The notes beneath the pieces are model-generated. The model was not told where the DNA came from. It saw nothing but the letters and a program-made list of their open reading frames with translations, and ran no database searches. Shown in pieces: positions 17,075 through 25,943 of a DNA stretch of 64,000 bases (positions are counted from its first letter, which is position 1; every line of letters starts with the position of its first letter). The position numbers and the translations under genes were made by a program. This DNA is from Pseudobdellovibrionaceae bacterium (GTDB lineage Bacteria > Bdellovibrionota > Bdellovibrionia > Bdellovibrionales > Bdellovibrionaceae). Location of the stretch: assembly GCA_019637955.1 (NCBI GenBank), contig JAHBUS010000003.1, positions 372,001 through 436,000 of the forward strand, written 5' to 3'.

Positions 17075-18220
17075 ATGGCAATTCAGCCTTATGAAATTGA
17101 CGGAAAAACCTTTTACAAAATCCGAGTGGTCCGAAAGAGCAAAGCCAAGGGCGTGAGCATCGACAAGTCAGTTGATGCCATTGCGACCTTGGCGGACGCC
17201 GAGAAGGAAGAAAAAAAGCTCATCGCCAAGTGCGAGCGCGAGCTGATTCTGGCGGACGCCAAGGGTTCAACCTTTGGCGAGCTTCTCGACACTTGGGAGG
17301 TCGAAGCCAAAAAAGAAGACAAAGAGATCTTCATCCAAGAGGTCGAGAAGCAAACGGTCTACGACTACGTGTTCTTGATCCGTAGATACTGCGATCATTG
17401 GATGAAGCTGGAAGCGACTGAAATTGACCGCGCCACCGCGTGGATGACGCTGGATCAGGTGAACCGCGAGGTGTCGATCACCCGTCGAAAGCGTTTGAAC
17501 AGCGCGATCAACGCGGTCTACCGCTGGGCGATGGTTTCAGGCCGTATCGAGGGTCTTAAAGAAGTTCCCACTTACGGATACCGGTCGACCAAAAAAGAAG
17601 AAGAGAAGATGCCGGAGATTTTAAATCTTCAGCAGATTCGAACGTTCCTGAAGGTGGCCGAAGAGTCCGGGCATAAATGGTACCCCATCTGGGCGCTCGC
17701 TCTTTTTACGGGGATGCGTTCAGGGGAGCTCTATGCCCTGAAGTGGGAAGCCATCGACTTTGAGAACAAGCTCATTTATGTGCACTTGAATTGGACCAAC
17801 CGCGAACGGTACGGTCCGACGAAGGGTGCTTACTGGCGGACCGTGCCGATTGAAAGCTCTCAAGTCTTGTCGCTTCTCGCGGAGCTCAAAACCAAGGGCG
17901 GAAACGGGGACTTCGTTTTTCCCCGGTACGACTCTTGGAGAAAAGGGGCGCAGGCGACGATCCTAAGAGAATTCTGCATCGGGCACGGATTGCCCTCGAT
18001 CAAGTTCCACACCCTTCGAGCCTGCTTTGCGACGCAGCTCATCCGAATGGCGATTGCGCCCGGAAAGGTGATGTCGATTGGCGGGTGGAAGGACCTCAAA
18101 ACCATGCAGCGCTATATCCGTATGGCGGGCATCGAGGTCAAAGGCGCAACCGAAGGGCTGATGCTCTTGCCGGATCGCCAGGTGATGGGAAAGGTCGTTG
18201 AGCTTTTTAGAACCGAGTAG
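17075..18220 (+). CDS. int: Tyrosine recombinase (phage-type integrase)
   Basis: A 381-residue integrase: an N-terminal AP2-like/SAM-like part, a core-binding domain around 60-165, and a catalytic domain with the R-H-R-Y set at R215 (in FTGMRSGELYAL), H312 and R315 (FHTLRACFATQL), the penultimate W338 (IGGWKD), and the nucleophile Y347 (MQRYIRM). It inserts the element by site-specific recombination. It is the last gene of the element and the intergenic region to its right holds a dyad that could be part of the attachment site. Confidence 0.95.
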   Translation: MAIQPYEIDGKTFYKIRVVRKSKAKGVSIDKSVDAIATLADAEKEEKKLIAKCERELILADAKGSTFGELLDTWEVEAKKEDKEIFIQEVEKQTVYDYVFLIRRYCDHWMKLEATEIDRATAWMTLDQVNREVSITRRKRLNSAINAVYRWAMVSGRIEGLKEVPTYGYRSTKKEEEKMPEILNLQQIRTFLKVAEESGHKWYPIWALALFTGMRSGELYALKWEAIDFENKLIYVHLNWTNRERYGPTKGAYWRTVPIESSQVLSLLAELKTKGGNGDFVFPRYDSWRKGAQATILREFCIGHGLPSIKFHTLRACFATQLIRMAIAPGKVMSIGGWKDLKTMQRYIRMAGIEVKGATEGLMLLPDRQVMGKVVELFRTE

Positions 18221-18342
18221 GGCATAACCCGAACCCACAAAAGAAAGGTGGTGTAGCTCGGGTGTTCGAGGAAGGTAACTATAGGATTTCAATCAAATCC
18301 GTACGGTCACCTCCAAATCATTCTCACTGACCCGATCAATTC

Positions 18343-18380
18343 CTGAATTCTGGATACCGTTAACTGTATTCCGAATTCAG
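18343..18380. repeat. Inverted repeat right of the integrase
   Basis: CTGAATTC (18343-18350) and its complement GAATTCAG (18373-18380) flank a 22-base centre containing GTTAAC. Extended outward, CCGATC appears before the left arm and GATCGG overlaps the end of the right arm. It may be an attachment site, recombinase arm or operator; the T tract (GTCTTTTT) begins about ten bases later, too far for a simple terminator. Confidence 0.55.
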
Positions 18381-18443
18381 ATCGGTTGCCGTCTTTTTAA
18401 TCAGGAATATGAAGGTAGAAATTGGAACCCGCATGGCGGCAGT

Positions 18444-19325
18444 TTACTCCGCGCACTGTTTATACTTGCTCAAGATGTCCGTGAGGACATAGCGCACGAT
18501 CTCTGCAATCTGAGGGGACCGAGAGGTGACCCTTTCGGAGACGGTGAAGAGTCTGCCATTTTTCTCGTAGGAACATTTGATCTTCCGAATGTCTTTTGGA
18601 TAAAGCTCCATGAAGATTTGATTTGGAAAGAACGCGCCCATTCGTATCCATGGAGTCACGACAGCATAAAATTGACCGTTCTGAAGTCCCTGTGCGGACC
18701 TTGAAAGAACTCCGACAATTTTTCCGTTCCGCAGAAGTGGCCCACCCGAATCGCCAACGACAGTGTCCGAATCAAAAGGACAGTAGACACCGAGGCTGCC
18801 CTGATCACATGAGCCCCACGAAGTTTTGTAGGTCGATGTGACCCCGGACCAAAAAGTACGCCCAGAATCAAGGAACTGTCCGAAAGCCTTTCCGTAACCG
18901 AAAAGAGCCACCTCTGTATCCACGGAGATGCGATCGGGTGCGAACTCGAGCTGGAGAGGGCTGCCTTTAAAAGCATTGGGTTCAAATACGGCAAATAAAA
19001 TATCTGATTCCGGGTCGAATGTCTTTTCCGTCGAAGTGCCATTGAGGAGTTTTTGCAGTGATCGAAATTGATTTGAGCGCGCATGGGTTTCAAAATCTTC
19101 GATGAAGAAGGCGTTTCGATTGATCTCCGGATGCGCCGTCATGACATCAACGAGACAATGTGCGGCAGTGACAAGAATTCGATCTGAAATAAAAGATCCC
19201 GTGCAGGATCCATAGATTTTCTCGGCGGTCCCAATCACGATGGGTCTTACCGGATTTAAGGGATTTGCGACCGCTAGCACCAAAACGGGCGCACCCAATA
19301 TCAGAAACAAAACAAGGGCTCTCAA
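18444..19325 (-). CDS. Exported trypsin-like serine protease (family S1)
   Basis: A 293-residue protein with a signal peptide (MRALVLFLILGAPVLVLAVA). The catalytic His is in SDRILVTAAHCLVD, the Asp in the DPESDILFAVFE region, and the Ser in the VGDSGGPLLRNGKIVGVLS motif, so all three triad residues are present. It is presumably secreted or periplasmic. The activation site and specificity pocket cannot be assigned safely. It is one of two S1 proteases in this window. Confidence 0.92.
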   Translation of the reverse strand: MRALVLFLILGAPVLVLAVANPLNPVRPIVIGTAEKIYGSCTGSFISDRILVTAAHCLVDVMTAHPEINRNAFFIEDFETHARSNQFRSLQKLLNGTSTEKTFDPESDILFAVFEPNAFKGSPLQLEFAPDRISVDTEVALFGYGKAFGQFLDSGRTFWSGVTSTYKTSWGSCDQGSLGVYCPFDSDTVVGDSGGPLLRNGKIVGVLSRSAQGLQNGQFYAVVTPWIRMGAFFPNQIFMELYPKDIRKIKCSYEKNGRLFTVSERVTSRSPQIAEIVRYVLTDILSKYKQCAE

Positions 19326-19458
19326 GGCGTATGGACTTCGGTGGAGCCCATGAAGTCTCGCAAAACCTTCGTTTTAATCAAAGAAATCGTGTTTCTTTAT
19401 CGATTATACGCCCCTCTTGATCCTCGCTACCTTGAGGTCTCTGACGAAGGAGCCGTTG

Positions 19459-19707
19459 ATGAAATGTCCGACCTGTCCCGAAACCACGCTCGTCCTGTCT
19501 GAACGCCAAGGCATCGAAATCGATTACTGCCCGGAGTGCCGGGGAGTCTGGCTGGATCGCGGAGAGCTCGATAAGATTTTGGAACGATCGGCGCGAGTAG
19601 AACCGCAGGTGCCGTCGCCGTCGGCGAGGGACTCCCGCGATTTGGGCGGCTCTTATCAAAAGCCCTACAAGCGCAAGAAGTCCTTCTTTGAAGAGATTTT
19701 TGACTAG
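19459..19707 (+). CDS. TFIIB-type zinc-ribbon protein
   Basis: An 82-residue cytosolic protein with MKCPTCPETTLVLSERQG and IDYCPECRGVWLDRGEL, two CxxC pairs of the zf-TFIIB family common in bacteria. The remainder is a short charged tail ending KKSFFEEIFD. ATG at 19459 has AAGGAG six bases upstream. Function is unknown. Confidence 0.85.
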   Translation: MKCPTCPETTLVLSERQGIEIDYCPECRGVWLDRGELDKILERSARVEPQVPSPSARDSRDLGGSYQKPYKRKKSFFEEIFD

Positions 19708-19746
19708 GTCCACGGGGCCGAGCCGCCCCGAGTCTCGTCGCTAAAA

Positions 19747-20028
19747 TCAACCCGCCAGTTTAACGCTTGTCCGTGCGATCAAAGTCGGCACTCGAGTGAC
19801 GTGTGAGAGCGCGGGTGTCGGCGTGGACTGCTTAAATTTAGCCCAGATCGCGTTTTGCAGGGCTTGTGGCGTGGGTTCGGAGAGATCCGATTTGACGATC
19901 GAAAAAACGGCACGGGAGCCATCGTCTAAGTGAACTTCGCACTGAATCTCGCCCCGGGCGGTGAGCAGAACAACCCAGTCGACGAGATTGATGGAGATCG
20001 GGAAGTAGAGATCTTTGTCATTATGCAT
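19747..20028 (-). CDS. Hypothetical protein, 93 residues
   Basis: A 93-residue protein without signal peptide, starting MHNDKDLYFPISINLVDWVVL and containing a segment with alternating charges (RGEIQCEVHLDDGSRAVFSI). It may adopt a small beta-rich domain. No family is recognised. It is divergent from the bacteriophytochrome gene across about 140 bases. Confidence 0.6.
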   Translation of the reverse strand: MHNDKDLYFPISINLVDWVVLLTARGEIQCEVHLDDGSRAVFSIVKSDLSEPTPQALQNAIWAKFKQSTPTPALSHVTRVPTLIARTSVKLAG

Positions 20029-20170
20029 AATCCAAGGTTATCAGAGAGAGGAAGGGAAGGTGGAGGATTTTGCGGCGATCCGGACCTCGTTCTCAACTTG
20101 AAACCATTCGCCTTGAAGTGCGAAGAGAATCCCACTAGAAATCGCATTTTCCTCGAGATAAGGTCTGAAA

Positions 20171-23100
20171 ATGAAGTTGAATGATCAACAACTCCAAGGC
20201 GCGCTCTCCGCGTGCGAAAACGAACCGATTCGGATACCGGGCTTGGTTCAACCCCACGGGATGCTGATCGTGCTTCGTCAGTCCGATCTCACCATTTTGC
20301 AAATCAGTGAAAGCGTGTTCGACCTGATCGGGATTCACCCGACGGACCTGCTGCACCAACCGCTCTCGTCGCTGATGGACCGCACGCCAGTCGAGACGGC
20401 CGCGCGAAAGCTGGGTGACCGCGCGCCCCGGCTTTTAAATCCCATCCCGATCCGGATCAACGCGAACGGAAAAGCTTTCGAGTTCGACGGGATCATGCAC
20501 CGCTCGGGCCGGACGCTGATCCTCGAGCTCGAAAAGCACGTCGGCAAAGGGCAGTACAATGTCGGCTTCGGCGGATTTTACGAGGCCATCCGGGAGACCA
20601 CCGCCAACATCATGCAGGCGGACGATTTGGAATCGATCTTCAACGTGGTTTGCTCAAACGTCAGATCCTTTACGGGTTTTTCGCGCGTCCTGATTTATAA
20701 GTTCGACGAAGAGTGGAACGGCATCGTCGTTGGAGAATCGCGCGATCATCAGACGCCCAGCCTGATGCACCACCGTTTTCCGGCGAGCGATATTCCGAAA
20801 CAAGCCCGAGAACTTTACACCGTGAACTGGCTCCGGTTGATTCCGGACGTGAATTACACGCCGTCGAAGATGGTGCCGACCGACAATCCTTTGACGGGAC
20901 AGCCTCTGGATATGAGCAACTGCGTTCTTCGCAGCGTCTCTCCCGTGCATTTGGAATACATGCGAAATATGGGGCAGATGGCGTCGATGAGCATTTCGAT
21001 CATGAAAGGTCAAAAGCTCTGGGGCCTGATCGCCTGCCACAACCCGGAGCCTCTTTATCTCCGGTATGACGTGCGCGTTGCCGCCGAATTCGTTGGTCAG
21101 ATGGTCTCGACCCAAATCATCGCCCGCGAAGAGACCACTGAAAGCGATTACCGTCTTCAGCTGAAGGCCATTTACGACGAACTCTTGGGGCGTGGTGGAA
21201 GCTTCAACAACGTTCTGTCCACGCTGAAGTCGAATGCGTCCAATCTTCTCGCGCTGGTCGATGCGCCCGGCGCGGCCCTGGTCTTTGACGAGACCATTTC
21301 GCTGGTGGGGACCACGCCCAGCCTCTCGCAGGTGCAAGGTCTCGTGACTTGGCTGAACAAAAAAGACGAGTCTCTTTTTTCTTCGTCGGCATTGAGCAAG
21401 GAGTACCCGCCAGCCGCGGATTTCGTGGATCGAGGAGCGGGGATCTTGGCCGTGCAGATCCCCCACGTCCGTTCGGGAATGATCATCTGGTTCCGTCCCG
21501 AGCTCAAAGAGCAAATCCCGTGGGCGGGCAATCCGGACCTCAGCAAAGTGATGAGCACGGACGGCCGCATCCACCCTCGGTCTTCATTCGCCACTTGGCT
21601 TCAAACGACCTCGGGCATGTCGCGAAAGTGGCTTCAATCGCACCTGGCGGGAGCCGATCAATTGCGTTCGGCCTTGATCAGCCTGGTGGTTCGCGAAGAC
21701 ACCGGTCAAATCAGTTATGATGAGCGCGGAACCTTCCGCGTTTCGGTGGCGAATGCGATGCGCCCGAGTCCGCGGGCCCTGGAGCCGGCCGAGGCGCCCG
21801 CGCCCTCCGGCGACAGTCTCGAGCGGCTGGTGAGTCAGGGCGAACTTCTGTTGGCCGGTTTTGCCGAGATCGCCATTTTGATCGTCGATAAAGAAGGAAA
21901 GGTGAGAAATTGGAGCGCGGGGGCCAACCGCCTTCTGTCGAGCGGTCAGATCGAACCGAACCGCTCCTTCTTGAGTTTTTTCTCGGAATCGGATGCCTTG
22001 GGAGGCCAAGCGGCAAATCTTTTGGATGAGGCGCGGGACCTCGGGCGCGTTCAGACAGAGGCGTGGATCTACCACGCCAACAAAAGCAGTTTCTGGGCGA
22101 ACATCATCGTGACTCGAATCTTGGACGGCTCCGGCGACTTCGTGGGTTACACGGTCGTCATCCGCGACATCAGCACCGAGAAGTCTTTCGAAGAAGAGCT
22201 GACCGCGACCAAGCTCGCCGCCGAAGCCGCGAGCGTCGCGAAGACCAACTTCATCGCGAATATCAGTCATGAAATTCGCACCCCGCTCGGCGCCATCCTG
22301 GGTTTCTCGGAGGTGATGGCCAATCCGAATCAAACGGATGAGCAGCGCGAAGAGCTTTACATGCGCATCCGTCGCAACGGCGATCAACTGATCGCTTTGA
22401 TCAACGATCTCTTGGATGTCACCAAGATCGAAGCGGGCCGGCTCGAGGTCGAACACATTCCGTTTGATCTCAAGGTTCTTCTCTCGGATCTCAAAGACAC
22501 GTTTTCGATCAAGGCGGCCGAAAAGTCGATCAAGTTCAAGATCGAACTCGAAGGGGATCTGCCCCGCACGCTGATTTGCGATCCGACGCGGATCCGTCAG
22601 ATTTTGGTGAACCTCCTGAGCAACGCGATCAAGTTCACCGGGATGGGCGGGACCGTCACGATGTCGTGCGCCGTCGACAAGGATCTTAAAGGCCATCCTC
22701 GGTTGACGGTTCGCGTGGCTGACACCGGCAAAGGAATGACCGAGGCCGAGATGGCCAAGCTCTTTCAACCCTTCGTTCAGGCCGATGTTTCGACGACGCG
22801 CAAGTTTGGCGGAACGGGTTTGGGACTGTTCGTGTCTCAGCGTCTGGCGCGCGCGCTGGGCGGCGATCTCAATATCGAGCGCTCGGCGCCGGGCCGAGGA
22901 ACCACGTTTCTCGCACGCATGAGCGTGGAGACGGCGAAAGCGAGCCCCACGTTTTCCCAAATGGACGACGGCGCCAAGAGATTTGTCCGTGACAGCGGGG
23001 CGGTCAGCCCCATCTCGCTCAACAAGAAAATCCTGGTCGTCGACGATTCTCCCGACAATCGTTTCTTGGTCGAGATGTTCGTGAAGGACATGAACGTCAA

Positions 23101-23386
23101 ACTCGACACGGCTGAAAATGGTGCCGAAGCCTTGGAGAAGATTTCAAAAACGCCCTACGATCTCGTGCTTATGGATATTCAGATGCCGATCATGGACGGA
23201 AATGCGGCCATGTCGAAGCTGAGAAACGAGTCTTTTTCGGCCCCGGTGATCGCACTCACGGCGAACGCGATGCAAGGGGAGCGCGAGAATTCACTGGGAA
23301 TCGGTTTTTCGGACTATCTCACAAAACCCATTGATCGGATCGCGCTCCGGCAGACTATCGTGAAATGGCTCGTGAGCGACGACTGA
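20171..23386 (+). CDS. bphP: Hybrid bacteriophytochrome sensor kinase with C-terminal receiver
   Basis: A 1071-residue protein: PAS/GAF/PHY photosensory core (about 15-510), PAS domain (about 555-680), HisKA with the phospho-His H700 in FIANISHEIRTPL, HATPase (about 800-925), and a receiver (about 955-1068) with D1002 in LVLMDIQMPIMDG. The chromophore Cys15 lies in CENEPIRIPGLVQPHG and the PASDIP motif is intact (FPASDIPKQARE), so it should bind biliverdin and sense red/far-red light. The receiver fused to the kinase suggests a phosphorelay. No heme oxygenase gene, usually beside bphP, is present in the window. Start ATG has AAGG upstream. Confidence 0.95.
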   Translation: MKLNDQQLQGALSACENEPIRIPGLVQPHGMLIVLRQSDLTILQISESVFDLIGIHPTDLLHQPLSSLMDRTPVETAARKLGDRAPRLLNPIPIRINANGKAFEFDGIMHRSGRTLILELEKHVGKGQYNVGFGGFYEAIRETTANIMQADDLESIFNVVCSNVRSFTGFSRVLIYKFDEEWNGIVVGESRDHQTPSLMHHRFPASDIPKQARELYTVNWLRLIPDVNYTPSKMVPTDNPLTGQPLDMSNCVLRSVSPVHLEYMRNMGQMASMSISIMKGQKLWGLIACHNPEPLYLRYDVRVAAEFVGQMVSTQIIAREETTESDYRLQLKAIYDELLGRGGSFNNVLSTLKSNASNLLALVDAPGAALVFDETISLVGTTPSLSQVQGLVTWLNKKDESLFSSSALSKEYPPAADFVDRGAGILAVQIPHVRSGMIIWFRPELKEQIPWAGNPDLSKVMSTDGRIHPRSSFATWLQTTSGMSRKWLQSHLAGADQLRSALISLVVREDTGQISYDERGTFRVSVANAMRPSPRALEPAEAPAPSGDSLERLVSQGELLLAGFAEIAILIVDKEGKVRNWSAGANRLLSSGQIEPNRSFLSFFSESDALGGQAANLLDEARDLGRVQTEAWIYHANKSSFWANIIVTRILDGSGDFVGYTVVIRDISTEKSFEEELTATKLAAEAASVAKTNFIANISHEIRTPLGAILGFSEVMANPNQTDEQREELYMRIRRNGDQLIALINDLLDVTKIEAGRLEVEHIPFDLKVLLSDLKDTFSIKAAEKSIKFKIELEGDLPRTLICDPTRIRQILVNLLSNAIKFTGMGGTVTMSCAVDKDLKGHPRLTVRVADTGKGMTEAEMAKLFQPFVQADVSTTRKFGGTGLGLFVSQRLARALGGDLNIERSAPGRGTTFLARMSVETAKASPTFSQMDDGAKRFVRDSGAVSPISLNKKILVVDDSPDNRFLVEMFVKDMNVKLDTAENGAEALEKISKTPYDLVLMDIQMPIMDGNAAMSKLRNESFSAPVIALTANAMQGERENSLGIGFSDYLTKPIDRIALRQTIVKWLVSDD

Positions 23387-23414
23387 AGCGCCGCCGTCTT
23401 TGTTTGCGGCTTGC

Positions 23415-24110
23415 TCAACTCTGACCGGCGTCGACCGCGGCCTTACGAACGCGCTTCGCCAATTCTTTGATTTGAGGAGCCGGAGCCTGACCCTTTTTGT
23501 GGCCGATGTACCCCGGAAGATTTTTCGCGGCCGGGGTTCTGGCAATTTTGAGTGCTCTCTCGGCGGCCTTGGTGAGTCCGGCAATGCCCTCGCGGTCCAA
23601 GAGATTCTTGGAGCGGAAGAAGTTGGCCCATTCGAACTCGGCGAAATTGAGGTCCGTGTTTTCGTAACCACCGGCTTTGCGCACGAACCATGCAATGCTT
23701 CGATACGGATCATCGGCGAGACCACGGATGTCATGCGGGAGGTAGTAAGGCTTTCGCGGGCCCTCGCCAAACTGGCAGTAAGGATACGTGTTTCGGGTTT
23801 TGAGCATCCACTTCCAGAATTGCAAGAACGTGATTTTTCGACCGCGCAGGTCTTTGACGACCGTCACCCAGACTTTGCGTACGCCGACCGAGTGGCAAAC
23901 GAGAAGAAAGTGATGTTTGTCGACCACGTAGAGCTCCTCATCGGGGCCGCACACCACGGGAACGACATTCTCTTTCAGATATTTGTTCAGCTTGGATTTT
24001 TTGAGTTTGCGAACGTCTTTGATCTTTTGATCAACTTCGAGCATTCCCACGGCGAACTGCGTGGGGCGAAGTTGCAACACCCGGATTTTGAAGACATCAT
24101 TCTCTTTCAT
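23415..24110 (-). CDS. ParBc_2-type (ParB/Srx-like) protein, cytosolic
   Basis: About 231 residues starting MKENDVFKIRVLQLRPTQFA; GAGG lies eight bases upstream of ATG at 24110. The block PVVCGPDEELYVVDKHHFLLV is the family hallmark of putative ParB-like nucleases (ParBc_2), followed by PHDIRGLADDPYRSIAWFVRK. There is no signal peptide. The family is of unknown function, named by fold similarity to ParB. A second copy at 35657-36346 shares the same core blocks. Confidence 0.85.
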   Translation of the reverse strand: MKENDVFKIRVLQLRPTQFAVGMLEVDQKIKDVRKLKKSKLNKYLKENVVPVVCGPDEELYVVDKHHFLLVCHSVGVRKVWVTVVKDLRGRKITFLQFWKWMLKTRNTYPYCQFGEGPRKPYYLPHDIRGLADDPYRSIAWFVRKAGGYENTDLNFAEFEWANFFRSKNLLDREGIAGLTKAAERALKIARTPAAKNLPGYIGHKKGQAPAPQIKELAKRVRKAAVDAGQS

Positions 24111-24175
24111 CGGATCGACCTCGCAACAGAGTCCCCACCGTAGAGCCACTTCGGCCGCTTGTACAGCGGTTTAGG

Positions 24176-24673
24176 TCACCTCGCTGAGGGCGGGCGAACG
24201 ACCAGCGACTTGATTCGCTTGCGATCGGTCCCCACCTTGATCTCCCATCCCGAGTGAAGATAGGTTTCAGACAGCCAATGGTAAGGATTGTCGTCGGGGT
24301 CCGAGATCTCGATGGGCGCTTGGTGGGGTCCAAGGGGAGGAGGGGAGGGCGGCGGATCCCACTCGCGGGGCGCTCCCAACTCTAGCGCCAGGAGCTGGTG
24401 GCAAGGGAGCGACGATTTGAACTCCAGCGTGAGAAACAGGCTTTTTCGGTTTTCGATCTGCGCCGCCGGGAAGAAGAGGCGTGCCTGCTTTTCGGCGGCG
24501 GCGATCGAGGTGCCGGTCTCCTTCAGGCTTTTCAAGAAATCAACGAGGGGTTTGCACTCGGAGTGGAGCGGGGAAGGAGCGCCCTTTGAATCCTGAAATC
24601 CATGCGACATGGGGCCTCCCATCGTGAGCAGAGACGCCAGAAGCAAAGCACCTCTCCAAAAAAGTCTCGTCAT
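24176..24673 (-). CDS. Exported hypothetical protein
   Basis: About 165 residues starting MTRLFWRGALLLASLLTMGG, a signal peptide with possible cleavage near MGGPMSHG. The mature part has two cysteines (SECKPLVDFLKS and SSLPCHQLLALE) and a proline-rich segment DPPPSPPPLGPHQ. No family is recognised. An earlier in-frame start at 24730 would add residues before the signal. Confidence 0.6.
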   Translation of the reverse strand: MTRLFWRGALLLASLLTMGGPMSHGFQDSKGAPSPLHSECKPLVDFLKSLKETGTSIAAAEKQARLFFPAAQIENRKSLFLTLEFKSSLPCHQLLALELGAPREWDPPPSPPPLGPHQAPIEISDPDDNPYHWLSETYLHSGWEIKVGTDRKRIKSLVVRPPSAR

Positions 24674-24811
24674 CGAACCAGTGTAGGGGCCTTCGGCCTC
24701 ATTGTCCATCGAGCGGGACGAGGCTCTCACCTCGACCTTTGATGGGGATTCGCCGACTTGCGGTCGCTGGGTGGTTTTTCGATCTTGATCCTATAAACTG
24801 AACCCTCAACG

Positions 24812-25930
24812 ATGACAGTTCTCGGTGCTCTTCTCTTGCTTGTAACCGGTGTTCAAATCCGCGCCCAAATCGCGGACGGCTCTTACTTTTCGACGGTCCG
24901 AGCGCTCAACCCGGGCGTCGCCCACCACCGCACGCAAGCTTTGGCGGCTCTCAATGTCAGCCAGAAAAACGTCGCCAAAAACCACGAGGTCACGGCGGGC
25001 GGTATTCAAGGCGGCGTGCAGACGGACGTGGCCCTGCAGAAAAACACCGTCTTTGGGGCGGCGAAAATGAGTTTTGTCGCCGTGGAACTTTTGGCCGATG
25101 TCGAGACCGGAACGAAGACCGAGCACATCAATTCGACCACGTACGGCGCGCGCGACGTGACGAATAAAGCAAATTCAACTTATATGGGGGCGGTCGTCGG
25201 TATTCCGTTTCTTGGATTCAGCTACAGTACCGCCAAATACGCCATCGACTACGCCTTTCGCGTGGGTGCGCCGCCAAGCGTTTCGGCCAATGACCAAGAG
25301 ACGCGGATCGACTACAAACTGCTCAAAATCGGAACCGCGATGAATGTGATGGGCGTCACCTTCGGCATTTTCGGGATGGATAAAAAATCCACCGAGACTT
25401 ACACCTACACCTACTACGATCCCACCTCGGGAAACAAGGGGACCACCGAAGTTTGGCCCGCAACGACTTCGGCCACGGGCTACGGCGTGGGCTTGGGTTA
25501 CACCGCGAAGGCGTTTCGATTCGAGGTCAGCAGCGAGCAGATGGGCGCCGGTCAACTGGAAGCCAATGAGAATCCGCTCGAAATCATCAAGGCCGACGCG
25601 GCCTCCTCGCGGCTGAGCGTGAACGCCGAGGTGCGAATCGGAAAGCTGTCGCTGGGCGCGCGCGTGAACAGCAACAAGGGCAACTTCACGGATCTCGAAG
25701 ATTTGATTTCGTCAAAGCTCCTGTATAGCGAAGCCGGACCGGATGACGAGCGGATCGAAACCTCGTTCAATTTTGGCTACGGTGCGGATCAGGGTCTGTC
25801 CTTCTCGGCGTTCTACACGCAGTCCGAAGCCAAATCCGAAGAGGTCAGCTCGATTTTCAGGGGCGATACGACTTACCCCGCGACGACCAAGTCCACCGCC
25901 ATGGGCGTGGGCCTCAGTTACTATTTCTAA
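24812..25930 (+). CDS. Predicted outer membrane beta-barrel protein
   Basis: A 372-residue protein with a signal peptide (MTVLGALLLLVTGVQIRAQ) and many alternating hydrophobic/polar strands with aromatic ends, ending GVGLSYYF, a terminal Phe typical of outer-membrane barrels. Repeated pattern segments such as LSVNAEVRIGKLSLGARVNS look like adjacent strands. No family is recognised; it may be a porin-like or OMP of unknown substrate. Confidence 0.7.
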   Translation: MTVLGALLLLVTGVQIRAQIADGSYFSTVRALNPGVAHHRTQALAALNVSQKNVAKNHEVTAGGIQGGVQTDVALQKNTVFGAAKMSFVAVELLADVETGTKTEHINSTTYGARDVTNKANSTYMGAVVGIPFLGFSYSTAKYAIDYAFRVGAPPSVSANDQETRIDYKLLKIGTAMNVMGVTFGIFGMDKKSTETYTYTYYDPTSGNKGTTEVWPATTSATGYGVGLGYTAKAFRFEVSSEQMGAGQLEANENPLEIIKADAASSRLSVNAEVRIGKLSLGARVNSNKGNFTDLEDLISSKLLYSEAGPDDERIETSFNFGYGADQGLSFSAFYTQSEAKSEEVSSIFRGDTTYPATTKSTAMGVGLSYYF

Positions 25931-25943
25931 ATTGATGCCAGGA

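Larger units (their letters stand above)
9239..18220 (+). mobile_element. Integrated element with a partial type IV secretion system
   Basis: Fourteen genes on one strand, most overlapping their neighbours by a few bases, encode VirB2, VirB3, VirB4, VirB5-, VirB6-, TraE-, TraK- and VirB10-like proteins, followed by an excisionase-like gene and an integrase. No relaxase, coupling protein (VirD4/TraG), VirB11 or lytic transglycosylase was seen, so it is either a remnant, relies on a helper, or the genes serve another purpose than self-transfer. The element boundaries are not proven; 9239 and 18220 are the first and last genes. Confidence 0.7.

Noticed and set aside
21584-22960. Long frame (458 codons) on the minus strand opposite the bacteriophytochrome
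   Set aside because: It mirrors the codon bias of the real gene, is Arg/His-rich without any domain, and has no ribosome binding site.
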